The notes under the pieces are model-generated. The model ran no database searches, had not been told where the DNA came from, and worked only from the letters and a program-made list of their open reading frames with translations. 64,000 nt of DNA from Acinetobacter suaedae (GTDB lineage Bacteria; Pseudomonadota; Gammaproteobacteria; Pseudomonadales; Moraxellaceae), in NCBI RefSeq assembly GCF_008630915.1, contig NZ_CP043909.1, forward strand, positions 3,100,001-3,164,000, written 5' to 3'. Position numbers and translations under genes: made by a program. Positions 36,746 to 46,683 of this stretch are shown piece after piece. The number at the start of each line of letters is the position of its first letter. Position 1 is the stretch's first letter.

Positions 36746-37485
36746 ATTGATCTCCCCCATGATGGATATTCGACTGATTTATGTTTTAAATTGCATCGAA
36801 ATATCATATGCAAATGCTATGCCAACTTTTAAGTTTCCTTATAAAATAGTGCTCTCGTTCCATAAAAGTGCTGCTTTAATAGATGAAGTGCCTCATCAAC
36901 GACCTAAAATAGAAATTCAATGTTTGTTTTATGAGCTATTTAAAAGCAATAAACACTTTTAGGTCACTTATTGCACAATAAAGATGCAACAAGACACATT
37001 TCTCAATACTAGATCTTTTGGAATATAAGTTATTTAGTCCAAGATTAGAGAAAGCACAATAAAAGTGCACCACCAAAATCTTAATAATGTCTGAAAAAGC
37101 TGTTCTTTTTTGTAGGCAAAAAAATGCCATTCATCGGGTTGTCATATTTTGCAAATTAGTTTGATAGTTTTTTAATCAAAGTCTAAATAAGCCATTAAAT
37201 TTAAAAAGAAAATATATGTCTTTATCACACATTAAATGAGAAACAAATCCCACAAAAACAACCATCTATTACATGCAACATATAGTTTTTTATACATAAA
37301 AATCATTATCTTAATTTTATTTTGATTTATTTTTATACAGTAAATAAATCATAATATTTTATAAGTATTTTATTTAAAATTAATTAAAATTTTTTAATAA
37401 AAATCTATCTTTTTCATGTATAACTTATACAATTGGTCAAAATTTCGGTTTCTTCCCAAAATTAATTTATTTTATGAGGCTAGCT
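36746..37485. other. 740-bp gene-free AT-rich region between porin genes
   Basis: Divergent intergenic region between TorF copy 2 (minus) and the OprD-family gene (plus). No convincing ORF. The last 300 bp are extremely AT-rich with many A/T runs and no long palindrome. It likely holds promoters and regulator sites for both porins. Confidence 0.6.
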
Positions 37486-38811
37486 ATGCCAAAGGCACAG
37501 AAACTTACTTTAGCGGTATTAATTAATGCTGCGTTAATCACCTCAACATATGCAAGCGAACAAAGCGAAGCAAAAGGATTTGTTGAAGATGCAAGCGGAA
37601 ATGTTCTTTTCCGTACTGGTTATTTACATCGTGACAAAAAACACGGCAAGGAAGACACGAGCTCATATGCGCAAACTGCGATGGTTAAGCTAGACTCTGG
37701 CTTCACTCAAGGTGTTATTGGTTTCGGTGCCGGAATTATTGGTGATGCATCTTTTAAATTAGGCTCAAACAATAATGCGGGTAACGGCATGATTCCTAAG
37801 CACCCAGATGGTTCAGCTTATGACCATTGGGCGCGTGGCGGTGGCTATGTAAAAGCACGTGTATCGAACACTACCGTTACTTATGGTACTCAAATTCTCG
37901 ATCTTCCAGTTCTTTCAAGCAATACAGCTCGTTTAGTACCTGAATACTTTGAAGGTGTTTTAGCAAACAGCCGTGAGATTGATGGTTTGGAAGTTACCGT
38001 CGGTAAATTTACCAAGAACCAATACTCTGACCAAATTAATTCTGATGGTAATGAATTAGACCGTGCTGTAGTTTGGGGCGCAAAATACAAAGTAAATGAT
38101 CAATTAAATACAGCTTATTATGGTACGGATATTAAAGATCGCCTAGAGCGCCACTATATTAATGCGAATTATAAGCAAACTTTAGCAAATAATAGCTCAT
38201 TGACTTATGATTTCAGTGGATATCACACTGATTGGGATCGCCAAGCAAATAACAGTTTGTACTCTTATATCGGCTCAGCTGATGACAAATATCAAAACTC
38301 TATTTGGGCTATTTCAACCACTTACAACACTGGTCCACATACAGTAATGCTCGCTTATCAACAAAACAGTGGTAATGCTGGTTATGACTATGGACTAGGT
38401 AAAGGTGTTGGAGACGGTCACCAAACTATTCATTTACCAAACTCATATCTTTCTGACTTCATCGGTAATGATGAGAAATCTGCTCAACTGCAATATAGTC
38501 TTGACTTTGGAAGCTTCGGCGTACCAGGTTTAACTTGGACTACAGCATTTGTTTATGGTTGGGATATTGATACTAGTTCAGCTGTTAAAGTAGGTGATAC
38601 TGTATTAGGTCGCGTACGTACTGCGGATAATGCAACTGAACGTGAATTCTTTAACCAAGTGAAATACACAGTTCAATCAGGTTTTGCGAAAGATGCAAGC
38701 TTACGTGTACGCCACTCGTATTACCGTGCAAGTAACGAATATGAAAACGCATACATTGGTGATACCAATGAATGGCGTCTATGGCTTGATATTCCTGTGA
38801 AGTTTTTCTAA
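37486..38811 (+). CDS. OprD-family outer-membrane porin
   Basis: A 441-residue, 18-strand-type substrate-specific porin. Signal peptide MPKAQKLTLAVLINAALITS...YA-SE, then FVEDASGNVLFRTGYLHRDK, LDLPVLSSNTARLVPEYFEG (typical OprD loop), and a C-terminal strand ending VKFF. GAGG lies 6 nt before ATG 37486, which I prefer over ATG 37474. Acinetobacter has several OprD-like channels (OccAB group) for small carboxylates, basic amino acids or other small substrates; which one this is cannot be told. Confidence 0.88.
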   Translation: MPKAQKLTLAVLINAALITSTYASEQSEAKGFVEDASGNVLFRTGYLHRDKKHGKEDTSSYAQTAMVKLDSGFTQGVIGFGAGIIGDASFKLGSNNNAGNGMIPKHPDGSAYDHWARGGGYVKARVSNTTVTYGTQILDLPVLSSNTARLVPEYFEGVLANSREIDGLEVTVGKFTKNQYSDQINSDGNELDRAVVWGAKYKVNDQLNTAYYGTDIKDRLERHYINANYKQTLANNSSLTYDFSGYHTDWDRQANNSLYSYIGSADDKYQNSIWAISTTYNTGPHTVMLAYQQNSGNAGYDYGLGKGVGDGHQTIHLPNSYLSDFIGNDEKSAQLQYSLDFGSFGVPGLTWTTAFVYGWDIDTSSAVKVGDTVLGRVRTADNATEREFFNQVKYTVQSGFAKDASLRVRHSYYRASNEYENAYIGDTNEWRLWLDIPVKFF

Positions 38812-38831
38812 TTCTTCGTTAGTCAAGAGTT

Positions 38832-38868
38832 AAAAAAACCTCCATTCAAATGAATGGAGGTTTTTTTA
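38832..38868. terminator. Terminator after the OprD-family gene
   Basis: AACCTCCATTC / GAATGGAGGTT with seven-base A and T runs; works on both strands and may also serve ppa. Confidence 0.9.
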
Positions 38869-38913
38869 TACCTAACTTTAAGGCATAAAATTAGGCCGTA
38901 TCTTCTTGAAAGA

Positions 38914-39441
38914 TTACTTCTTTGCCGCTTCGATTGCTTTTAACACTTCTGCTTTAGCAACATCTGCTCCTTCCCAACCGCTGATTTTAACCCATTTACC
39001 AGGTTCTAAATCTTTATAATGAGCAAAGAAGTGTTCTACTTGGCTGATCAACAATGGCGGAAGATCAGTATATTCTTGAACATCTTTATACAGTGGAGAC
39101 AGCTTCTCATGTGGAACCGCAATGAGTTTAGCATCAATGCCGCCATCATCTTCCATGTTCAATTTACCAACTGGACGACAGCGAATCACTGAGCCAGCAG
39201 CAACAGGATGTGGAGTAACAACTAATACGTCTAATGGATCCCCATCTTCAGATAGTGTATTTGGCACATAACCGTAGTTTGCTGGATAGAACATTGCTGT
39301 TCCCATAAAACGGTCTACAAATAATGCATCTGAATCTTTATCGATTTCATATTTGATAGGTGCTGCATTTGCAGGAATTTCAATGATCACATAGATATCA
39401 TTTGGTGCGTCTTTACCCGCAGGAATATTGCTATAACTCAT
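38914..39441 (-). CDS. ppa: Inorganic pyrophosphatase (family I)
   Basis: A 175-residue hexameric Mg-dependent enzyme that hydrolyses pyrophosphate. Signature [16 protein letters not shown] sequence is [17 protein letters not shown], with further conserved [16 protein letters not shown] and [18 protein letters not shown]. Single gene. Confidence 0.96.
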   Translation of the reverse strand: MSYSNIPAGKDAPNDIYVIIEIPANAAPIKYEIDKDSDALFVDRFMGTAMFYPANYGYVPNTLSEDGDPLDVLVVTPHPVAAGSVIRCRPVGKLNMEDDGGIDAKLIAVPHEKLSPLYKDVQEYTDLPPLLISQVEHFFAHYKDLEPGKWVKISGWEGADVAKAEVLKAIEAAKK

Positions 39442-39558
39442 ATCAACACTCGTGTATTTGAATTGAATATAAAAAATCGGTCAGATTATAACGTGAATAC
39501 CAGTAAAATGATGCTGTATATTGGTATTAGAGATGATGAATTTTACATTCAATTTGAT

Positions 39559-39957
39559 TTAAGTCATTTTTATAGTGATCACAAACAAAAAAATTGGACA
39601 AAGTATAGAAAAGAGCCAAATGATTGAACGTAAAGTTGCCCAATTTGCGAGATAACAAATCCCATAAATGACTCGGAAAACAATATAGGCCCAGCCCAAC
39701 GTCAAGATGAATCGTTCAGGAATAACCATATATTCCGCCATCAAGATTGCAGCGATAAATAATGGTAAGCTTTCAAAGCTATTTTGTTGTACAGCATTCG
39801 CACGTGCTGAAAGACCTGTGGTTTTTGCTAAAAATTCACGAGGATTTTGATTGTCTTTGGCTTGGAAGCCACCCGTTGATTTTGCAATCAAAGTAAAAAT
39901 ATAAGGTAATAAACATGCGATGATAATAATCAATATAATACCGTTAATACCTTGCAT
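39559..39957 (-). CDS. MAPEG-family membrane protein
   Basis: A 132-residue protein with four TM helices of the MAPEG family (glutathione/eicosanoid metabolism in eukaryotes; bacterial role unclear). Family features include ARANAVQQNSFESLPLFIAA in the first half and WAYIVFRVIYGICYLAN in the third helix. Confidence 0.8.
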   Translation of the reverse strand: MQGINGIILIIIIACLLPYIFTLIAKSTGGFQAKDNQNPREFLAKTTGLSARANAVQQNSFESLPLFIAAILMAEYMVIPERFILTLGWAYIVFRVIYGICYLANWATLRSIIWLFSILCPIFLFVITIKMT

Positions 39958-40107
39958 GCTTTGACACCCATCTTTGAAGTTCGTCTCATCATGCTATCAT
40001 AACTTAAACTTTCATTTGTACTTGTTCGACAAGCATTTTTACAGGTCTGCTCGTAATGCAGTCTAATCTGAATAAAGCTATGCTATTTTTATTTTTAGGA
40101 TCAGTTT

Positions 40108-40494
40108 ATGCAAAACCAAGATCAAAAAGAAATGTTGGATGTTCTCGCATTACAACGACAACACCAACTCAAAGTTGATCGTATTCTAAAAATTGTACTT
40201 CCAATCGTTGCCTTCTTATTAAGTGTGATCTGCGCAAATCTTAACTGGCAATCAACATTAGGTACTTTTGTGATTTTAACGATTGCATTTTATGCAGTTG
40301 GGATTAAACGTCTCACACTTTGGCATTGGTTAACAATTATTGTGCTTTATGTTTTTGCAGACAATTACTTCAGTTTCAACGGTTTTGATATAACACGATT
40401 GCGCTTTCAATTAATTACGATGTTTATCTTTGTTGGTATTGTTGGTATTGGCCGCCCTTATATTGATCGCTGGCTTATGAAAAAATCAAACTAA
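40108..40494 (+). CDS. Small inner-membrane protein of unknown function
   Basis: A 128-residue protein with about four hydrophobic helices after a charged 20-residue N-terminus (MQNQDQKEMLDVLALQRQHQ). Not recognised. It lies alone between divergent and convergent neighbours, with a terminator right after it. Confidence 0.7.
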   Translation: MQNQDQKEMLDVLALQRQHQLKVDRILKIVLPIVAFLLSVICANLNWQSTLGTFVILTIAFYAVGIKRLTLWHWLTIIVLYVFADNYFSFNGFDITRLRFQLITMFIFVGIVGIGRPYIDRWLMKKSN

Positions 40495-40504
40495 AATTGG
40501 TTGA

Positions 40505-40535
40505 TAAAAAAAGCGCCAGAAGGCGCTTTTTTTGT
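40505..40535. terminator. Bidirectional terminator before fadD
   Basis: AAAAAAAGCGCC / GGCGCTTTTTTT hairpin between converging genes. Confidence 0.9.
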
Positions 40536-40543
40536 TTCGAACA

Positions 40544-42217
40544 TTATTTACGTAAATCTTTACGTAAAATTTTACCTACGTTCGACTTTGGTAGCTCATC
40601 GATAAACTCAACATAACGTGGGCATTTATAACCTGTTAAGTTCTTTTTCGCAAAAGCAAGAATTTCTTCTGTTGTTAAAGAGTCATCTTTTTTCACAACA
40701 AATAGTTTTGGAACTTCACCTGATTTTTCATCAGGAACGCCGATCGCAGCAACTTCCAATACTTTTTCGTGTTGTGCAATGACTTCTTCAATTTCACTTG
40801 GATATACGTTAAAGCCAGATACTAAGATCATGTCTTTCTTACGATCCACAATCTTGAAATAACCACGTGTATCCATAATACCGATATCACCCGTGCGGAA
40901 GAAACCATCAGCAGTCATCACTTTGGCAGTTTCATCAGGGCGATTCCAGTAACCTTTCATGACCTGAGGACCACGAATTGAGATCTCACCTTGTTCACCT
41001 TGAGGAAGCTCATTACCGTCATCATCTAAGATCGCAACATCAGTCAATGGTAATGGAATACCAATCGTGCCACTGAACTCAGTTGTTGCTGGTGGGTTTG
41101 CTGTTGCCACAGGAGAAGTTTCAGATAAGCCATAGCCTTCGATAATGATTGTACCTGTGACTTTTTTCCAAGCTTCAGCAGTTGATGGCAATACCGCCAT
41201 ACCACCACCCATAGCCATCTTAAGATTGCTATGGTCAAGTTGCTTAAATTCTTCGTTATTTACCAATGCATTAAACAATGTGTTTACAGCAGGGAAGAAC
41301 GAAGGACGATATTTACGTAGCTCATTAATAACAGCAGGTAAATCACGTGGGTTCGGGATCAAAATGTTTGCTTGACCTTTGTACATACCGTACATCGCAC
41401 AAACCATAAATGCAAAGATATGGTAAAGCGGTAAAGCACAAACAATACGATCTTCTTTTCCACCATCAGCATCACCAAACTTACTTGAGAAAATGGCATC
41501 ACACTGTAAAAGGTTACCCACTAAGTTACGATGCGTAAGCTCAGCACCTTTAGATACGCCAGTGGTACCACCCGTGTATTGAAGTACTGCTGTATCACTC
41601 AAAGTTAAGCTTGGACGTTTATAGTTGCTTGGACTTTCCTTATTTAAAGCCGCATTAAATTTGGTGTGACCTGGAATATTCCATGCAGGGATTTGCTTAC
41701 GTACTTTACGCAAAACAAAGTTAACAATTGTACCCTTTAAAGTACCAAGCATGTCACCAACAGTAGCAACAACAACATGTTTTACAGGTGTCTTACCAAT
41801 AATGCTTTGGTAAACACTCGCAAAGTTTTCAATGATCACCAACACTTCTGAACCAGAGTCATTCAATTGATGTTCTAACTCACGTGCAGTGTAGAGTGGG
41901 TTTACGTTTACAAGTACCAGACCCGCACGGAATACACCCAATGCAACTACAGGGTATTGGAAAACGTTTGGCATCATTACTGCAACACGTGTTCCTTTCG
42001 CTAACCCCAAGCTTTGTAAATACGTTGCAAATTTGCGACTAGCAACTTCTAATTCATTAAACGTTAAAACTTTATCCATAAAGATAAAGGCATCACGTGA
42101 CCCAAATTTTTGGAAATTGCGTTCAAAAATATCAACAAGTGAGGTGTTTTCAGCAGGCAGTTCAACTGTTTCTGGAATTCCTGTCTTTTGGTATTCTGCA
42201 AACCAAATCTTTTCCAT
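40544..42217 (-). CDS. fadD: Long-chain fatty acid-CoA ligase
   Basis: AMP-forming acyl-CoA synthetase that activates fatty acids for beta-oxidation and lipid synthesis at the inner membrane. ANL-family motifs: P-loop YTGGTTGVSKGAELTH, GYGLSETSPV, TGDIG and the C-terminal catalytic Lys in SNVGKILRKDLRK. 557 residues, as FadD of pseudomonads. Monocistronic; the 157 bp upstream hold only its promoter. Confidence 0.92.
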   Translation of the reverse strand: MEKIWFAEYQKTGIPETVELPAENTSLVDIFERNFQKFGSRDAFIFMDKVLTFNELEVASRKFATYLQSLGLAKGTRVAVMMPNVFQYPVVALGVFRAGLVLVNVNPLYTARELEHQLNDSGSEVLVIIENFASVYQSIIGKTPVKHVVVATVGDMLGTLKGTIVNFVLRKVRKQIPAWNIPGHTKFNAALNKESPSNYKRPSLTLSDTAVLQYTGGTTGVSKGAELTHRNLVGNLLQCDAIFSSKFGDADGGKEDRIVCALPLYHIFAFMVCAMYGMYKGQANILIPNPRDLPAVINELRKYRPSFFPAVNTLFNALVNNEEFKQLDHSNLKMAMGGGMAVLPSTAEAWKKVTGTIIIEGYGLSETSPVATANPPATTEFSGTIGIPLPLTDVAILDDDGNELPQGEQGEISIRGPQVMKGYWNRPDETAKVMTADGFFRTGDIGIMDTRGYFKIVDRKKDMILVSGFNVYPSEIEEVIAQHEKVLEVAAIGVPDEKSGEVPKLFVVKKDDSLTTEEILAFAKKNLTGYKCPRYVEFIDELPKSNVGKILRKDLRK

Positions 42218-42374
42218 AATGCCATTATCTCCGAGTGGTAATCCTTAAAAATGTAACAACGTTACTTTCCATGGCAAAACATTCTTTTTAACTTTTTGAA
42301 TTGCCCTGTCAATCTATCCAAACAATATGAATACATCGTCATATATAACGTATTTATATCACAGAATACTAGCC

Positions 42375-44594
42375 CTATCTCTGAATGAAGAGTCTATTTG
42401 CTTTTTGATATCCCCGTGGTAAAAGTTGGCCCTTTGTTGCTCTTTTTCCTAGATATTTTTGGAGATCATCTCCCTTCAGTTTTAAGTGCTGTTGTCCTGC
42501 AGCGACTTGGATTATTTCATCTAATGCCAGCGTTGTCATGGATAAAATTTGCTCTTTTTCATCAAGTTGTATCAACTTGTTACCTTTACCTTTATTCAGA
42601 ACTGGAAGTTCTGCTAAATCAATAATCAGTAAACGGCCCGATGAACTCAAGATTGCAACATGCGTTGCTTGCTGAATTGGCAACAATGGTAATGCCTTTG
42701 CCTTCTCCATCACAGTTAGGAAAGCTTTACCTGCTTTGGCATTGGTATCTAACTGTGTTGCTTGAGTTTTGAAACCATAGCCATTCGAACTTGCCACCAG
42801 TAATTCATTCGCATCATCTTCGACCAAGACTTGAATAAACGACACACCACTTGCAGGTGAAAGTTTTGAACTCAACGGTTCTCCTAAACCTCGCGCCGAA
42901 GGTAAGCTACTAATCGGCAAAGCATAGCTTCGACCCTTTTGATCTAAAAAGTAGACTCGCTGATTGGTTTTACCCACAGCATGACTGAGATATTGATCAC
43001 CTGCACGATAGTTTAAATTGGCAGCATCGACATCCGCACCTTTCGCAGCGCGGACCCAACCTGCTTCTGACAATACAACCGTGACCGTTTCAGCTGGCAT
43101 CAAATCTTGTTCTCGAATTTGTACCGCTTCAGCACGGGCAACGATCGGCGAACGTCGATCATCACCAAACTTTTTCGCATCTTCTTTCAATTCATTAATA
43201 ATCAAACTTTTTAATGATTCAGGATTTGCCAATTGCTCACGAATTACTGCCGCTTTTGCTTCTAACTCTTCTTGTTCACGGCGAATTTCCATTTCCTCAA
43301 GTTTAGCCAAATGGCGTAGTTTGAGTTCTAAAATCGCTTCGGCTTGAATTTCATCAATCCCAAAATGCTGCATCAACACAGGTTTTGGTTGATCTTCTTC
43401 ACGAATAATACGGATGACCGTATCAATATCGAGATAAGCAATCAAAAGTCCTGCCAAAATATGTAAACGTTTTTCAATCTTGGTTAAATGATATTGCAAG
43501 CGACGTGTCACGGTTTGCTTACGAATCTCAATCCATTCCAACAAAATACGGCGAATAGATTTTACCTGTGGGCGACCATCAGCACCGATCATGTTGAGAT
43601 TGACACGATAGCTTGATTCTAAATCCGTGGTTGCAAATAAATGACTCATTACCGTTTCAGCATCGACACGATTAGAACGGAGGACGATCACCAAGCGCGT
43701 TGGATTTTTATGATCTGACTCATCGCGAACATCACTCACTAATGGTAATTTCTTCGCAATCATTTGATCCGCGATTTGAGTAATCACTTTTGAGCCTGAA
43801 ACTTGATATGGCAACTCTGTAATCACGATTTCATTTTTATCGACTGTATATACCGCACGCATACGGTAACTACCCCGACCTGTGGTTTGAATTTTAAGTA
43901 ATTCTTCTGGCGGTGTAATGATTTCAGCTTTAGTCGGTAAATCTGGTGCTGGAATATATTCAGCCAATTTTTCATCTGTGGTTTCAGGATTCCGGATCAA
44001 TGCAATCGTTCCTTTGACCACCTCACGAAGATTATGTGGTGGGATATCCGTTGCCATCCCAACTGCGATACCTGTTGTACCATTGAGTAAAATATTAGGT
44101 ACTCGTGCTGGCAGGGTAATTGGCTCTTTGAGCGAACCATCAAAGTTATCTTGCCATTCACTGGTACCCTGCCCAAGCTCACTCAGTAATAGTTCACTAT
44201 ACGCTGAGAGTTTAGCTTCGGTATAACGCATTGCTGCAAATGATTTTGGATCATCAGGTGAACCCCAGTTGCCTTGCCCCTCAACCAATGGATAGCGGTA
44301 ACTGAATGGCTGTGCCATCAACACCATTGCTTCATAACAAGCAGAGTCACCATGTGGGTGATATTTACCGAGTACATCACCAACGGTACGTGCCGATTTC
44401 TTCGGTTTACCTGTCGATTTTAAACCGAGTTCACTCATCGCATAAACGATACGACGCTGTACAGGTTTTAGACCATCACTGATATGCGGCAATGCACGAT
44501 CCATAATCACGTACATGGCATAGTTAAGGTAAGCTTGTTCTGTGAATTCAGCTACGGAACGGTTTTCGGTTGCATGATGTGCAAGGCTGGTCAT
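42375..44594 (-). CDS. parC: DNA topoisomerase IV subunit A
   Basis: Type IIA topoisomerase that decatenates replicated chromosomes. N-terminal breakage-reunion domain with active Tyr124 ([11 protein letters not shown]) and C-terminal beta-pinwheel, 739 residues. The quinolone-resistance positions are wild type: Ser84 and Glu88 in [12 protein letters not shown] (Acinetobacter numbering). No parE is adjacent, which is usual for this genus. Confidence 0.95.
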   Translation of the reverse strand: MTSLAHHATENRSVAEFTEQAYLNYAMYVIMDRALPHISDGLKPVQRRIVYAMSELGLKSTGKPKKSARTVGDVLGKYHPHGDSACYEAMVLMAQPFSYRYPLVEGQGNWGSPDDPKSFAAMRYTEAKLSAYSELLLSELGQGTSEWQDNFDGSLKEPITLPARVPNILLNGTTGIAVGMATDIPPHNLREVVKGTIALIRNPETTDEKLAEYIPAPDLPTKAEIITPPEELLKIQTTGRGSYRMRAVYTVDKNEIVITELPYQVSGSKVITQIADQMIAKKLPLVSDVRDESDHKNPTRLVIVLRSNRVDAETVMSHLFATTDLESSYRVNLNMIGADGRPQVKSIRRILLEWIEIRKQTVTRRLQYHLTKIEKRLHILAGLLIAYLDIDTVIRIIREEDQPKPVLMQHFGIDEIQAEAILELKLRHLAKLEEMEIRREQEELEAKAAVIREQLANPESLKSLIINELKEDAKKFGDDRRSPIVARAEAVQIREQDLMPAETVTVVLSEAGWVRAAKGADVDAANLNYRAGDQYLSHAVGKTNQRVYFLDQKGRSYALPISSLPSARGLGEPLSSKLSPASGVSFIQVLVEDDANELLVASSNGYGFKTQATQLDTNAKAGKAFLTVMEKAKALPLLPIQQATHVAILSSSGRLLIIDLAELPVLNKGKGNKLIQLDEKEQILSMTTLALDEIIQVAAGQQHLKLKGDDLQKYLGKRATKGQLLPRGYQKANRLFIQR

Positions 44595-44755
44595 TTCAGC
44601 GATTCATCCAAAATTATTTGTTATCGTCAATATTTTGTATGCTATGTGGATGAAGGCGTTGTGACAAGCCCTTGTTGTTGTTTAAACGTCAAATGGTGTC
44701 TTGTTCGGAGAATTTGTATTGAATAAGGTACTGAACCAACTTTTCAGCTATCAAA

Positions 44756-45271
44756 TCAGAGACTTTCTCTGAATAACTTCATTTTAACTTCATCAATATT
44801 CAAGATTTGCAAGGAGGTCAATTCATTATTAACGTTAAAACCAAAACTGAAATTACAATCACGCACATATTCAATTGTATTTTCTAAAGGTAAAAATACG
44901 AGTTCAATATAATTTTTACCAATAAACAATTGGAACTCTGTATCAAATGCATCCTTAAATCTGCTTGAAAAATCATTCGAATCATCTGACCAAGACGAAA
45001 CATCAAAAACAGGGAACAATGCTTTTTTCAAATCGCTAGATGAAGATGATTTTATCGTTTGAATAATTAGCTGCGGATCATAGCTGATAAGTTTGATAGC
45101 TGATAATTCACCTGTTTTTAAAAGCCCTATTTCAATCAAAGACGTAGAGCCATTCCCCCCTCTCCAATATAAATCTGGGGATTTTTCATTAAAATGAATA
45201 TCAAAGGGTACGTATCCATCTATTTCGACCGAATGATAGTGATAAGTACTTATATTAATTTTCTTTAACAT
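44756..45271 (-). CDS. Hypothetical protein (171 aa)
   Basis: Soluble protein that I do not recognise. It is beta-rich, with YVPFDIHFNEKSPDLYWRGG near the N-terminus and an acidic Ser/Asp stretch in the middle; no signal peptide. Its codon use is more AT-rich than its neighbours. It may be a small lineage-specific gene, of the kind often found as immunity-like proteins, but that is a guess. It lies 30 bp downstream of the TRIC gene on the same strand. Confidence 0.6.
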   Translation of the reverse strand: MLKKINISTYHYHSVEIDGYVPFDIHFNEKSPDLYWRGGNGSTSLIEIGLLKTGELSAIKLISYDPQLIIQTIKSSSSSDLKKALFPVFDVSSWSDDSNDFSSRFKDAFDTEFQLFIGKNYIELVFLPLENTIEYVRDCNFSFGFNVNNELTSLQILNIDEVKMKLFRESL

Positions 45272-45301
45272 ATGATCACCTTCAATTGAGGTAATTCTTA
45301 A

Positions 45302-45946
45302 TCAATGCTCATCAGTTGATGAAGCAGACTCGGCATCATCATCTTGGTAGATAAATTTCGGCATTTCCAGACCAAAATAAATCGCAATCAAACGCAGTGA
45401 AAAACCAAAAACCAAAGTCGCAATCACAGTCAACTCTAAGCCCAACCCCAACTGCAAACATACCCAATAACAAATCACCGCTACAAAGGAAATACTGGCA
45501 TATAGCTCACGGCGGAACACCAAAGGCACGTCATTACACAAAATATCGCGCAAAATACCGCCTGATACACCAGTTAATACACCAGCGACTGCTGAGACGA
45601 CAAAACCATGCCCCATTTCCAAGGCAATCTGACAGCCAATAATCGTAAATCCGATTAAACCAAGTGCATCAAGTACCAAGAAAATATTACGTAAATGCTT
45701 CATCCATTTGGCAATAAGGATCGTGACAAAGGCAGCACAACACGTCAAAACCAAATATTCTGGATGCTTCACCCAAGTTAAAGGATAGTGCCCCAATAAA
45801 ACATCACGTACAGAACCACCGCCCAAAGCAGTAACACAAGCAATCAATGTCACACCGAACCAATCCATACTACGGCGGCCTGCTGACAGTGCACCTGTCA
45901 TTGCTTCTGCAGTAATGGCAATAATATAAATCACGGTGAGTAACAT
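45302..45946 (-). CDS. Trimeric intracellular cation (TRIC) channel family protein
   Basis: A 214-residue, seven-TM protein of the UPF0126/TRIC family. Two repeats carry the glycine signature: GALSAGRRSMDWFGV...GGGSVRDVLLG and GVLTGVSGGILRDILCNDVP. Bacterial members form potassium-permeable trimers; physiological role uncertain. Confidence 0.88.
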   Translation of the reverse strand: MLLTVIYIIAITAEAMTGALSAGRRSMDWFGVTLIACVTALGGGSVRDVLLGHYPLTWVKHPEYLVLTCCAAFVTILIAKWMKHLRNIFLVLDALGLIGFTIIGCQIALEMGHGFVVSAVAGVLTGVSGGILRDILCNDVPLVFRRELYASISFVAVICYWVCLQLGLGLELTVIATLVFGFSLRLIAIYFGLEMPKFIYQDDDAESASSTDEH

Positions 45947-45998
45947 TTGCCTGAATCCTTAAACAAGGCGGAAAAGTGTGCGCTATTTTAAGACAAAC

Positions 45999-46481
45999 TT
46001 AGATGAATTGTGCACAACATTGCTTAAATTTTTTCCCTGAGCCACAAATACATGCTTGTTTCATGGTGATTTGCATATCTAAAGTAGGATCAAGAAAATA
46101 CCAAAGCTGTTGATACAAGACAAAATGCGAAACCTCATGATGAATATGTGGCTGTTTTCCATCCTGATTTTTATCACAGTAATGCGCTTTAAACTCAACC
46201 AATGCATGTGTTTTATCAAGCTTGGGTTGATGTCGAAGCACCTCTAATTTTAACCATTGATTAGACTGACTCCAGTCAGCAATCGCCTCTCGATCTAACA
46301 ATGCTTGTTGCCCCAGAGCCGTTGTTTCCAAAATATAGTCAATTTGCTGTAGGGCAAAGGCGCTATAGCGCGAGCGCATCAATTGCTCAGCACTTTCAGC
46401 AACTTGCTGTTTTAAATGAAGCGGTTGACAGCATTCTACATATAAGCCGCGTCCACATGGGCAGTTCTTTAACAGTGTCAT
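45999..46481 (-). CDS. ychJ: YchJ-family SEC-C motif protein
   Basis: A 160-residue protein with SEC-C zinc motifs at both ends (CPCGRGLYVECC at 8-19 and CICGSGKKFKQCC near the C-terminus) around a YchJ middle domain (RSRYSAFALQQIDYILET). Function unknown. A structured RNA candidate lies directly upstream. Confidence 0.88.
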   Translation of the reverse strand: MTLLKNCPCGRGLYVECCQPLHLKQQVAESAEQLMRSRYSAFALQQIDYILETTALGQQALLDREAIADWSQSNQWLKLEVLRHQPKLDKTHALVEFKAHYCDKNQDGKQPHIHHEVSHFVLYQQLWYFLDPTLDMQITMKQACICGSGKKFKQCCAQFI

Positions 46482-46491
46482 GTTTCTTTCT

Positions 46492-46556
46492 CAAATAAAA
46501 ATAGCCCGAGTAAAAACCATCATCTTGTCACGATGGCCAAACCCTAGGGCTATTTA
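46492..46556 (-). ncRNA. Small structured RNA candidate, C4-like
   Basis: On the minus strand a 60-nt unit begins ATAGCCCTAGGGTTTGGCC, contains the hairpin CCATC...GATGG, then GGTTTTTACTCGGGCTAT and a T-rich tail. The outer arms ATAGCCC/GGGCTAT pair, forming a stem closed over an internal hairpin and ending in a U-tract, so it could be a free small RNA with its own terminator. The motif resembles the C4 antisense RNA of phages P1/P7 and the repeated Group I small RNAs reported in Acinetobacter transcriptomes. A TAGAAT -10-like box lies at 46568-46573. Alternatively it is the ychJ leader. Confidence 0.5.
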
Positions 46557-46683
46557 ACTTATTTACTATTCTAATTACAGCTAAGCGATTCATCTTATTA
46601 AAAAGCTTTCGTCACTTATCAATACAATAGAACAAAGCCTTGTTTTCTGACGTTATACGTCTAAGCCATACTTAAATGTTTGC

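Noticed and set aside
36936..37130. 64-residue open frame in the porin intergenic region
   Set aside because: No ribosome site and composition of AT-rich non-coding DNA.
44461..44594. Quinolone-resistance mutation in parC
   Set aside because: Positions 84 and 88 are the wild-type Ser and Glu.
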